This document shows positions 36,701 through 43,299 of a stretch of 64,000 nucleotides of DNA, piece by piece. Made by a program: the position numbers and the translations under genes. This DNA comes from Polyangiaceae bacterium. GTDB taxonomy: Bacteria > Myxococcota_A > Polyangia > Polyangiales > Polyangiaceae. The notes below the pieces were generated by a model that worked only from the letters and a program-made list of their open reading frames with translations, had not been told where the DNA came from and searched no databases. Location of the stretch: assembly GCA_016715885.1 (NCBI GenBank), contig JADJXL010000003.1, forward strand, positions 186,001 through 250,000, given 5' to 3'. Each line of letters opens with the position of its first letter. Positions within the stretch are counted from its first letter, which is position 1.

Positions 36701-37624
36701 ACATTCTATCTGAAAGCCAAGGACACCGGAGCTTTGCACTCCGTCGCGTACTTCAATTACAGCGGCGGCAATTATTCACTGAATGGACCAACCTGGACGG
36801 CCAGCATCTTGCCAGGCAATTACGAGCTCTGGTATCGCAAAAATTGGGACAGCTCCTACAACACCGTTACCTCGACGTCCGTCGGCGATCCCAATCCCAA
36901 CGGAATGCGCATGCTCAGTGCGAACGTCGTTCTTGCACCTGGTGCCAATACGCTCGATATCGACGTACCCGTCGCCACGGTAACCGGTACGATTACGCTC
37001 GGTGGAATGCCATTGCCTTCAATGAGTTATTACAGTGGCGCTACATTCTACCTGAAAGCCAAAGACACGGGCGCGCTCCATTCCGTCGCCTACTTCAACT
37101 ACAGCGGCGGCAATTATTCGCTGAACGGTCCCACGTGGACGGCAAGCATTCTGCCAGGCAATTACGAGCTCTGGTATCGCAAAAATTGGGACAGCACGTA
37201 CAACACCGTTTCGACGACGTCCGTCGGTGATCCCAACCCCAATGGCATGCGCATTCTCGATGCCAACGTGACCATCGCCCCCGGCGCCAATACGCTCGAT
37301 ATCAACGTGCCCATCACTGGCCTTTCCGGCTCGATCACGCTCGGCGGGCAGCCCTTGCCGCCCATGAGCTATTACAGCGGAGCGACGTTCTACTTGGTCG
37401 CGGACGACACGACCGCAATGCACTCTGCCGCATACTTCAATTACAGCGGCGGCAATTATTCCCTGAACGGCCCCACGTGGACATCCAGTCTTCTGCCTGG
37501 CGTCTACGACTTGGTGTACAGGAAAAACTGGGACAGCGAATACAACACCGTTTCTGCGACATCGGTCGGCGATCCGAATCCCAATGGCATGCGCATGCTC
37601 GGAACGTGCTTGACCGTGCCGTGA
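33752..37624 (+). CDS. Large lipoprotein with EGF-like repeats and 114-residue tandem repeats
   Basis: A 1290-residue surface-type lipoprotein. MNRSISLLSPF with FAAGC at residues 17-21 is a clear lipobox. Residues about 45-400 are Cys-rich EGF-like modules in roughly 3.5 units of 93-94 residues, each with DGMGGC, PNPC, GYH, CNGHGTC and CDPGY elements. Residues 400-615 are a further Cys-rich zone (NPCTTD, NPCTID, GIFCTQ). From residue 620 to the end come six repeats of exactly 114 residues with SYYSGATFYLKAKDTGA, NYSGGNYSLNGPTW, WYRKNWDS and SVGDPNPNGMR. No enzyme motif is seen; adhesion or prey and cell contact is plausible. The start is ATG 33752, because the ORF upstream of it has no signal peptide. 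Confidence 0.9.
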   Translation: MNRSISLLSPFGALLLFTFAAGCGDDGTPNSPLPDAGSQCPPSEHPDGMGGCTSNPCVPNPCAESNRGICMADGSSATCQCNPGYHDESGACIADTTCTTTTCNGHGTCSNSGGMLVCSCEPGYVGSNCQECDTQGGYISDGMGGCTNTPCDPNPCSSDKPQCTVQDGMIVCECGAGTHEENGFCVPDATCMPSTCGGHGTCTDAGGSVSCTCDPGWAPPFCGMCDDVGGYHSDGMGGCTQDPCLPNPCKETNKTVCSSPNGTPVCSCDVGYHEENGACVVDQVCMPGSCNGHGTCSDAGGIIACTCDPGYVGSSCLDCDTVAGYHSDGMGGCTQDPCLPNPCVEPNKTICMPNGPLAVCSCDSGYHDDGTGVCTDDPCKPNPCAAQNQACQNNGGMAECYTPMCDDQNPCTTDSVVNGVCVYTTLPDGAACSTTLCLSGQICQAGMCGGGAPINCSDSNPCTIDDCNAVTGCSHVVDNTIVPDDGVMCTIDACQNGAPYHTATNSLCNDNLYCTGTESCAPTNPNADANGCIHSNVPSPPPAPGPCASYGACSEALQGFPLITQPAGGSCNDGIFCTQNDVCDAAGACQGMPTASCSGSLDCANNMSPMPGTIDVPFGTVTGTITLGGQALPSMSYYSGATFYLKAKDTGALHSVAYYNYSGGNYSLNGPTWSSSILPGVYDLWYRKNWDSTYDTVSATSVGDPNPNGMRLLQPSVILGSGANTLDIDVPYATVSGAITLGGQPLPAMSYYSGATFYLKAKDTGAMHSVAYFNYSGGNYSLNGPTWTASLLPGDYELWYRKNWDSTYNTVTSTSVGDPNPNGMRRLNANVTITPGANTLDIDVPNATVSGAITLGGQALPPMSYYSGATFYLKAKDTGALHSVAYFNYSGGNYSLNGPTWTASILPGNYELWYRKNWDSSYNTVTTTSVGDPNPNGMRILDDDVTIAPGANTLDIDLPNATVSGTITLGGQPLPPMSYYSGATFYLKAKDTGALHSVAYFNYSGGNYSLNGPTWTASILPGNYELWYRKNWDSSYNTVTSTSVGDPNPNGMRMLSANVVLAPGANTLDIDVPVATVTGTITLGGMPLPSMSYYSGATFYLKAKDTGALHSVAYFNYSGGNYSLNGPTWTASILPGNYELWYRKNWDSTYNTVSTTSVGDPNPNGMRILDANVTIAPGANTLDINVPITGLSGSITLGGQPLPPMSYYSGATFYLVADDTTAMHSAAYFNYSGGNYSLNGPTWTSSLLPGVYDLVYRKNWDSEYNTVSATSVGDPNPNGMRMLGTCLTVP
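33880..34960 (+). repeat. EGF-like coding repeats, about 280-bp period
   Basis: Within the lipoprotein gene, the codons for DGMGGC recur near 33890, 34170, 34450 and 34730, giving a period of about 280 bp (93-94 residues). Each unit contains two short Cys-rich modules, one of the PNPC type and one of the CNGHGTCSDAGG type. Units 3 and 4 are the most alike (both YHSDGMGGCTQDPCLPNPC), suggesting the later copies arose last. Confidence 0.75.
35609..37621 (+). repeat. Six tandem 342-bp coding repeats
   Basis: The codon for Met in the repeated MSYYSGATF motif falls at 35654, 35996, 36338, 36680, 37022 and 37364, so every interval is exactly 342 bp (114 codons). Copies begin near 35609, 35951, 36293, 36635, 36977 and 37319; the last is cut short by the stop. 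Copies 2 to 5 are nearly the same at protein level and very alike in DNA, while copies 1 and 6 differ most at the edges (copy 6 has FYLVADDTTAM in place of FYLKAKDTGA). This points to recent duplication or gene conversion. Confidence 0.95.
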
Positions 37625-37689
37625 ACGTTATCGACTCGACACCGCTTTCAAGAGCGGTATCACGCATCGACAAACCGCCTTTCAATCGA
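37604..37689 (+). repeat. 86-bp direct repeat, copy A
   Basis: This segment covers the last six codons (TCLTVP) and stop of the lipoprotein gene plus the following spacer. It matches 39866-39951 in the same orientation: the first 41 bp are identical and the remaining 45 differ at about 11 places by hand comparison. Read on the minus strand in the menE frame it still resembles the MenE tail (AVCR, then VSSR and a stop) but contains an internal stop. One GACAAAC heptamer lies inside (37669). Confidence 0.85.
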
Positions 37690-37741
37690 CAGGCGTGTAG
37701 GTGCCACTTTTCTACGTCAATCCCACCGCAATCATCGTAGC

Positions 37742-39430
37742 TCATGGCTCGATCGGCGTGCGTTCTTGGATTGTATAAACGATCCGATCGCCAAACACGG
37801 CGGGACGACTTTCTTCGATACGGTATCGCTTCGATAAGGCTTCGAGCATCGTGGTGAGCCCATTCTGAGTGCCCCGCTCACGATCGACCACGACCAGCGT
37901 TCCTGGCTCGAGGTCCCAAAACACTTGTTCTCGACGCGCGAGGATTTCGTTTTGCGTTGCCGCAAATACGAGCGTATCGCGCGGCACATTCCACAAAGCA
38001 ACTGGCAATGAGCCACGAGCAACCGTATCGACGATGATCCGCGGAGCCGAGACGACGACAGGCATCGACGCGTCGATTTGCCATGCCCGACGCACCTCGG
38101 TTCCAAGGGCGACGATGGACGAGACACACATCACGCCCGCAAGGATGCGCAATGCATGGCGCGGCATTGACGGGTGCGTGAGCAATCCGGCGAGGACGCA
38201 GGCGAATAGCGAATAATTTAGAGCCAGGTACTTGGCCCGCATGGCTCCGGCCGGACTCCGAAACGCCAGAAAAAGGGCTGCCTGGGCACCGAAGGACAAT
38301 ACCAGCCATAACGATAGACGTCTCATTTGCGGGTCGAACGTTTGCATGTAATTCGTCAGCGTCCCCTTGGGAGCACGTATTGCAAAGACAATCGCCAGGA
38401 CGAGCACCACCATCCATACGACTATCAGCGGAACACTCCACACGAAGAAGCGACCCATTCCCACCATCACGCCACCGATGCGGACCGGTATGTCCTGCCA
38501 TTTGAATGATTGTGCCTGAATTCCTTGTCGCCGCATGATTTCGGAAACGAAAGGATGGACTGCCAATCCAAGAATCAGGCCCACCATCGAGGATAAAGCA
38601 AATGCAAGTGCATTTCTGCGTGCGCCGGGCGAGACGCCGGACGCGTCGAACGGTAAAAGACGAGCCAACGCATCGAAAACAGGACGTTTTTGCATCCGTG
38701 CGATGTATTTTTCGCCAAGTGACACGATACCGACGAGCACGATTGCCGAAACGAGCAGCAGAAAATGATAATGCGTCAGAATACCGAGCGCGCAAAGGAT
38801 CGTCACCGTGCCGACATGCAGGGGTCCGAAGCGGGACTTCGAATCGAACGCATACGTCGCAATTGCAGCTAGGGCTGGTACGAGCAGCCCAAGCAAGGCA
38901 TATTGTCGCATTTCGAGGCTCGCCTCGAGAGGCCCGGGCGAAATAGCCCATAGACATGCGGCCAAAATGGCCGCGCGTTCGCTTCGTAAAGCTCGTTTAC
39001 CGAGAACATACGTCGCCAATATCGTGAGACAATCGAGCAGCACGTTCAGTCCGAGGCCTACGGCCAACGTGGTTCCGAACGTTCGAGCTACGAGCGAAAG
39101 CAGCCAAAAGTACAGCGGCGGATGAATGTCGCGGTGGGCAAGGTCCCGTGCGATGACGCCGAGCTCCGGTGGATGATCGGCCGGCATCGATAGAAACCGT
39201 TGCCAGTCCTTTGCGGGCGCCCAGGCAAGATGCGGGGGCGTTTCTCTCGCAATGGCATCGACGTATTCTGCTTGGTGGCCTGTAGCCACCGTCAGCGTAA
39301 TCGCCTCGTCGTGACGAATATCCCGCCGCAGCATCGCTTGAGGCAATGCCAACGCAACATGCACGACCATGGCCGCACAAAGCACGAGCCACGAGTATTT
39401 TACGGAAAGATCGTCTTTGCGATTCGACAT
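37742..39430 (-). CDS. Membrane glycosyltransferase of the GT-C/ArnT-PMT type
   Basis: A 562-residue inner-membrane protein. After a first helix comes the loop RRDIRHDEAIT, matching the catalytic Asp/Glu loop of GT-C enzymes. Then RDIHPPLYFWLLSLVART is the HPPLYF motif shared by ArnT/PMT-like and related bacterial glycosyltransferases. About ten to twelve further helices follow, and the last 130 residues form a soluble periplasmic domain. Such enzymes move a sugar from a polyprenyl-phosphate donor to lipid, glycan or protein. The gene has no GACAAAC heptamer, lies between the two copies of an 86-bp direct repeat, and is wedged between an accessory lipoprotein and the quinone operon, all suggesting later arrival. 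Confidence 0.82.
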   Translation of the reverse strand: MSNRKDDLSVKYSWLVLCAAMVVHVALALPQAMLRRDIRHDEAITLTVATGHQAEYVDAIARETPPHLAWAPAKDWQRFLSMPADHPPELGVIARDLAHRDIHPPLYFWLLSLVARTFGTTLAVGLGLNVLLDCLTILATYVLGKRALRSERAAILAACLWAISPGPLEASLEMRQYALLGLLVPALAAIATYAFDSKSRFGPLHVGTVTILCALGILTHYHFLLLVSAIVLVGIVSLGEKYIARMQKRPVFDALARLLPFDASGVSPGARRNALAFALSSMVGLILGLAVHPFVSEIMRRQGIQAQSFKWQDIPVRIGGVMVGMGRFFVWSVPLIVVWMVVLVLAIVFAIRAPKGTLTNYMQTFDPQMRRLSLWLVLSFGAQAALFLAFRSPAGAMRAKYLALNYSLFACVLAGLLTHPSMPRHALRILAGVMCVSSIVALGTEVRRAWQIDASMPVVVSAPRIIVDTVARGSLPVALWNVPRDTLVFAATQNEILARREQVFWDLEPGTLVVVDRERGTQNGLTTMLEALSKRYRIEESRPAVFGDRIVYTIQERTPIEP

Positions 39431-39563
39431 GATACGGGCCCATGCCCCCTACGACGAGAGCATCGACCGATACCACGTGCACAGCGAGACTCCATCGGTT
39501 TTGCTTTGCATCGGCCGGCGCCTCGCGTCGTGGTGCGACCGAATACCGCTACGCCGCAGATGA

Positions 39564-39842
39564 TCAGGAAGCTGCCACTCTTCGTCGGGCCGCAAGGGGG
39601 TGGTCCGATGAGGGTTGAAGCGCATCGAGCCCACGGAGCTCGAGTTTTGCCGTCTGCCACTCTTCGCTTATGACGTGGATCCGCTCGAGGAAGGTGTGGT
39701 CGACCAGGTGCACGTCCGAGAAGTCGATGATTACGGTTCGGATCTCAGGCGGCATGTTGTAGGTGTGTTCGTGATCGAGATCGAAAAGAAACCCGAGCGG
39801 TTCGGTTTTTACTCCATCGCGCTTTGCGATGCAAGCAACCAC
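39564..39842 (-). pseudogene. Fragment of a SulP-type anion transporter (C-terminal STAS end)
   Basis: A 92-codon open frame whose second half reads VIIDFSDVHLVDHTFLERI and, later, HPLAARRR. This is the ending characteristic of SulP/SLC26 transporters with a C-terminal STAS domain (DFS...LVDHT...EW...GLD...HPLAAR). The transporter core of some 450 residues is absent: going upstream one meets the 86-bp repeat and then menE. The GTG at 39842 has no convincing ribosome-binding site. I take it as a remnant; a small free-standing STAS-like protein is the alternative. It lies 133 bp from the glycosyltransferase start, and that gap shows nothing recognisable. Confidence 0.55.
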
Positions 39843-39865
39843 GAGTCGCAGGCGGAACCATTGCC

Positions 39866-39951
39866 ACGTGCTTGACCGTGCCGTGAACGTTATCGACTCG
39901 ACACCGTTACCAAGCGCGGCATCGCGTCACGACAAACCGCCATTCGGTCGA
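39866..39951 (+). repeat. 86-bp direct repeat, copy B
   Basis: Second copy of the element at 37604-37689, same orientation, 2262 bp away. Here it contains the last 20 or so codons and stop (39890-39892, read on the minus strand) of menE. The plus-strand reading of the TCLTVP-stop codons of the lipoprotein is also preserved, although no lipoprotein gene lies upstream. Similarity ends abruptly at 39951 within the menE codons for GKID. It also carries a GACAAAC heptamer (39931). Confidence 0.85.
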
Positions 39952-41338
39952 TTTTCCCTGACGGCGTTCTCCGCAATGTTGGCAATACTGCAACCAATCG
40001 CGGGCGCTTGTGAGGCGCCAATCGATTCGATGCTTCGGCAATCACATTCATGGCTCGTTCGTTCTCGGGCAAACCATTTTCATTCAGGACCAATGCCGCC
40101 ACAACAATCTGCCCCCAACGAGCATCCGGCACGCCAAATACGACCGCGCTCGCAACGCCCGCACATTGCTCCAGCGCCTGCTCCACCTCTGCCGGATACA
40201 CATTTTCCCCGCCCGTCACAATGAGATCCGTGCGCCGCGCATGCACGAATAACCGCCCCAATTCATCCACCGCACCCATATCACCCGTGGCAAACCATCC
40301 ATCCGTCGTCGGCATCGTGGGCGGTTTGTCCGGGCCTGCAAAGTATCCACTCATCAAATTCGGCCCCCGCACTTCAATGAATCCCACTTCATTGGCAAGC
40401 GCCGCGCCTCCATCTTCTCGCACGATACGCAGCTCCACCCCAGGCAATGCGCGTCCCGACCCAGGCTCCAGCGTGCCCGGCTGTCGCAATGCCTGACACG
40501 TCACTTGCGAACACGCCTCCGTGAGCCCGTACGTCGTAAGCGCAAGCAATCCGCGCTCCGCAGCTCGCTCCAGCAATATTGGCGACGCCGCAGCTCCACC
40601 CACGAGCACGAACCGAAGTCGCGCCAAGTCCCCGTCACGATCGGCTTCCAAAAGAGCATCGAGCATCGTCGGGACAACCGATATCTGCGTCGCTCCGTCA
40701 CGTCGAATCGCGCGCAGAACGGCCTCAGGGTCGAATCGCGGTTCCAATACGATCGGTTTACGTGCCAACAAAGACCGCGTCAGAATGGATAAGCCTCCAA
40801 CGTGCGCGAGCGGCATGCACACGAGCCACCTATCGTTCGAATGCCACCCAAGGTTTGTCTCGCTCGCACGTGCGCTTGCGACAAACGCCTTCCGCGAAAG
40901 CACCGCGCCCTTCGGGCGCCCCGTCGTTCCCGACGTGTATACGATCGCCGCGGGCACATCCGCGCCCGTCACCGGCTCGGGCAATCGTTCGGTGTTCAAA
41001 GATTCGGTGACTGGCCCAGACAAACGCAGATCCGGGTGAGCATCATCGACGAGCGCCTGCTCTTCTGCATCCGTGAGCCTTGGATGAATGGGCACGAGCG
41101 CCACTCCCAGCTCGATGAGCGCGAAGAACGAAACGATCGTCTCCACGTCGCATGTCGCTCGAAGCGCGACGCGACTGCCCAAGCCCACTCCGCGCGCCGC
41201 GAGATCACGCGCCCGCTGACGAACACGCGCCGCAAGCTGCCCGTACGTGATGACGTTTCCACGCTCGAAAATGGCCGGAAGCTCAGCCACGCCGGGCTCG
41301 TACGCCGCATCGAGCATGCTCAGGCCATCCCTAGCCAT
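39890..41338 (-). CDS. menE: 2-succinylbenzoate-CoA ligase MenE
   Basis: A 482-residue ANL-superfamily ligase that activates o-succinylbenzoate to its CoA thioester. Motifs are the P-loop-like YTSGTTGRPKGAVLS, TTYGLTEACSQV, the hinge-forming WFATGDMGAVDELGR and the final SGKIDR with the catalytic Lys. ATG 41338 has AGGAGG ten bases before it and overlaps the menC stop by 19 bp; ATG 41317 is a possible inner start. It is the last gene of the nine-gene quinone run. The residues after SGKIDR are encoded by an 86-bp repeat element, so the native C-terminus may have been replaced. Identification as MenE rests on motifs plus menC/D/F neighbours. Confidence 0.93.
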   Translation of the reverse strand: MARDGLSMLDAAYEPGVAELPAIFERGNVITYGQLAARVRQRARDLAARGVGLGSRVALRATCDVETIVSFFALIELGVALVPIHPRLTDAEEQALVDDAHPDLRLSGPVTESLNTERLPEPVTGADVPAAIVYTSGTTGRPKGAVLSRKAFVASARASETNLGWHSNDRWLVCMPLAHVGGLSILTRSLLARKPIVLEPRFDPEAVLRAIRRDGATQISVVPTMLDALLEADRDGDLARLRFVLVGGAAASPILLERAAERGLLALTTYGLTEACSQVTCQALRQPGTLEPGSGRALPGVELRIVREDGGAALANEVGFIEVRGPNLMSGYFAGPDKPPTMPTTDGWFATGDMGAVDELGRLFVHARRTDLIVTGGENVYPAEVEQALEQCAGVASAVVFGVPDARWGQIVVAALVLNENGLPENERAMNVIAEASNRLAPHKRPRLVAVLPTLRRTPSGKIDRMAVCRDAMPRLVTVSSR

Positions 41339-42390
41339 CGTCTCCGCTCCTCCTCGGTAAAACCCAATCCAGGAAGCGCCGCACGCGTGACGTACGCCGG
41401 ACAAACGTGATGCGGGGACGCCAACGCTGTGTACCGCGACAAACCGTCATGCGCGGCAAGACCACACGCGGGCGGCTGCTCCGGAAGCGCTCGCGCAAAC
41501 TCGACGGCCGCTGCGATGCCCACGGGACCATCGAGCGCGTGTGTCGTGATCGCTGCAAATCCCGCAGATGCCGCCATGTTTGCCAGCTCGAGCGCCCGCG
41601 CAAAGCCACCAAGAAGCGCAGGCTTCAGGATGAATGCCGCACACGTCCCATCACGTGCCAATCGATCGGGCAAACCCGGCACGAGCAGCGATTCGTCCGC
41701 AGCCCACGGGGTCGCGGTTTTTCCAAGCTCGCCCAGTTCCTCCGCCGCCACCGGCTGCTCGACGTATCGCGGCGCAAATTCGCTCAATCGTTCCAGCTTT
41801 TCTCGAGCTTCGACAAGCGTCCACATACCGTTTGGATCCAAACGAAGTTCGTCTGACCAAACTTTTCGCAGTTCGCGCAGCGCAGCGACCTCGCGGTCGA
41901 ACCCCGCAGCATCTCGCGCACGGAGCTTTACCTTGAGCGCCTTGAAACCAAGCGCTTTCAATGCGGCGGCGCGAACCGGCAAGTCATCCGTGGCCGCATC
42001 CAAGAGCGCATTGCACGGCACTTGTTCGTGCCCCGAAAAGGATGACAAACACGCAGCGAGCGAAAGCTCGAGTCGTTGAGCGACCGCATCCAAGAGGGCC
42101 GTTTCGAGTGCAAATCGTGCAGTTCTCCAACGCCCCAAGAACGCCTCCGCGGGTTTTAGCGCGTGCGAAACCGCTTCGAGCGGCGGAAGCTCTTCCAAAT
42201 CAAGTCGTCCAAGCTCGGGCAGCGCATTGCCAATCGCCGTGGCCATGTTCGCCACGACATCCGCAAATTCCGCGGGCCACGGCGTAGCTTCGCCAATGCC
42301 GAGCGTTTTCCTCTCGTCTCGAATTCCTACGCGCACATACGGTCTGTCGCCGACGAACGAGGGGATCGCTGCGCCACCTCGAATCTGCAC
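41320..42390 (-). CDS. menC: o-Succinylbenzoate synthase MenC
   Basis: A 356-residue enolase-superfamily enzyme that dehydrates SHCHC to o-succinylbenzoate. The barrel shows the expected series: FKALKVKLRA (catalytic Lys), ELRLDPNGMW (metal Asp), PRYVEQP (metal Glu), WAADESLL (metal Asp/Glu) and FILKPALLGG (second catalytic Lys). The start is GTG 42388-42390, 3 bp after the menA stop, and its stop lies within menE. Residues 1-85 form the capping domain. MenC is needed before MenE, matching their order. Confidence 0.94.
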   Translation of the reverse strand: MQIRGGAAIPSFVGDRPYVRVGIRDERKTLGIGEATPWPAEFADVVANMATAIGNALPELGRLDLEELPPLEAVSHALKPAEAFLGRWRTARFALETALLDAVAQRLELSLAACLSSFSGHEQVPCNALLDAATDDLPVRAAALKALGFKALKVKLRARDAAGFDREVAALRELRKVWSDELRLDPNGMWTLVEAREKLERLSEFAPRYVEQPVAAEELGELGKTATPWAADESLLVPGLPDRLARDGTCAAFILKPALLGGFARALELANMAASAGFAAITTHALDGPVGIAAAVEFARALPEQPPACGLAAHDGLSRYTALASPHHVCPAYVTRAALPGLGFTEEERRRWLGMA

Positions 42391-42393
42391 TTT

Positions 42394-43299
42394 TCAAGCT
42401 CCTCGCGGCGAAAGCACCAGCCCAACGGAAAGCAGCACGCCGTACACGAGCAAGAGCATGGCGGTTTGTCCCAGAACAGCGTTGAGCGGTCGTCCTTCCT
42501 TCGTCGCAAGCGCAATCGCGAGATGCACCGCGAGCGGCACAGTCATCAGCGGCAAAAGCACCCAAAGACCTGCGTTCGTCAGGACAATCGCCAACACGGG
42601 AACGGCATACGCCACGACAAACAGCCCCACGTACTCGATGATTCCCCCACGTTTTCCCAGACGAACCGCAAGCGTCCGCTTGCCTGCCTTCACATCCGTC
42701 TCGCGATCGCGGACGTTGTTCACGACGAGAATCGCCGTCGCAATCGCTCCGACCGCGGACGCTGCAAGCCATGCGAGGAGCGGAATCGAGTTTGCCTGGA
42801 CGAACACCGTGCCGCACACGGCGACAAGCCCGAAAAAGACAAAAACGAACACATCGCCAAGACCGTGATAACCGAGCGGATACGGGCCGCCGGTGTACGC
42901 GACGCCGCTGAGCATCGACGCAATGCCAATGACAACGATTGGCCAACCACCGACCCACACCAAGTACGCACCGGGAATCAGCGTGAGCGCGAGGGTCGTC
43001 ACGAGCGCCGCGCGCATCTGACGCGCCGTCAAAAGCCCCGACGCCGTCGCGCGCGTCGGCCCGAGCCGATCCTCCGTGTCCGCGCCTTTTTCATGGTCGA
43101 ACACGTCGTTCGCAAAGTTCGTCGCAATCTGAATCAGCATCGCGCCGACAAGCGCCGCGAGCGCCGGAAGCAATCGGAAACCGCCCACCGCATGCGCGAC
43201 TGCGCTCCCAACGAGCACCGGTACGATCGCCGCCGTGAGCGTTGCCGGTCGCGACGCAAGAATCCACGCCCGGAGCGATCCCGCACGCACCTCGGTCAT
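42394..43299 (-). CDS. menA: 1,4-Dihydroxy-2-naphthoate polyprenyltransferase MenA
   Basis: A 301-residue UbiA-superfamily integral membrane enzyme that joins the polyprenyl chain to DHNA, releasing CO2 and giving demethylmenaquinone. About eight or nine helices are visible. The first Asp-rich motif is NFANDVFDHEKGADTEDR and the second lies in NNVRDRETDVKAGKRTLAVRLG. Both are the MenA versions rather than those of UbiA or chlorophyll synthase. It overlaps menD by 4 bp (ATGA). The side chain it uses would come from the polyprenyl diphosphate synthase at the head of the same operon. Confidence 0.95.
   Translation of the reverse strand: MTEVRAGSLRAWILASRPATLTAAIVPVLVGSAVAHAVGGFRLLPALAALVGAMLIQIATNFANDVFDHEKGADTEDRLGPTRATASGLLTARQMRAALVTTLALTLIPGAYLVWVGGWPIVVIGIASMLSGVAYTGGPYPLGYHGLGDVFVFVFFGLVAVCGTVFVQANSIPLLAWLAASAVGAIATAILVVNNVRDRETDVKAGKRTLAVRLGKRGGIIEYVGLFVVAYAVPVLAIVLTNAGLWVLLPLMTVPLAVHLAIALATKEGRPLNAVLGQTAMLLLVYGVLLSVGLVLSPRGA

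Noticed and set aside
35609..37621. Possible CRISPR-like or satellite array
   Set aside because: The repeats are 342 bp, in frame and without short-repeat/unique-spacer structure; they are coding tandem repeats.
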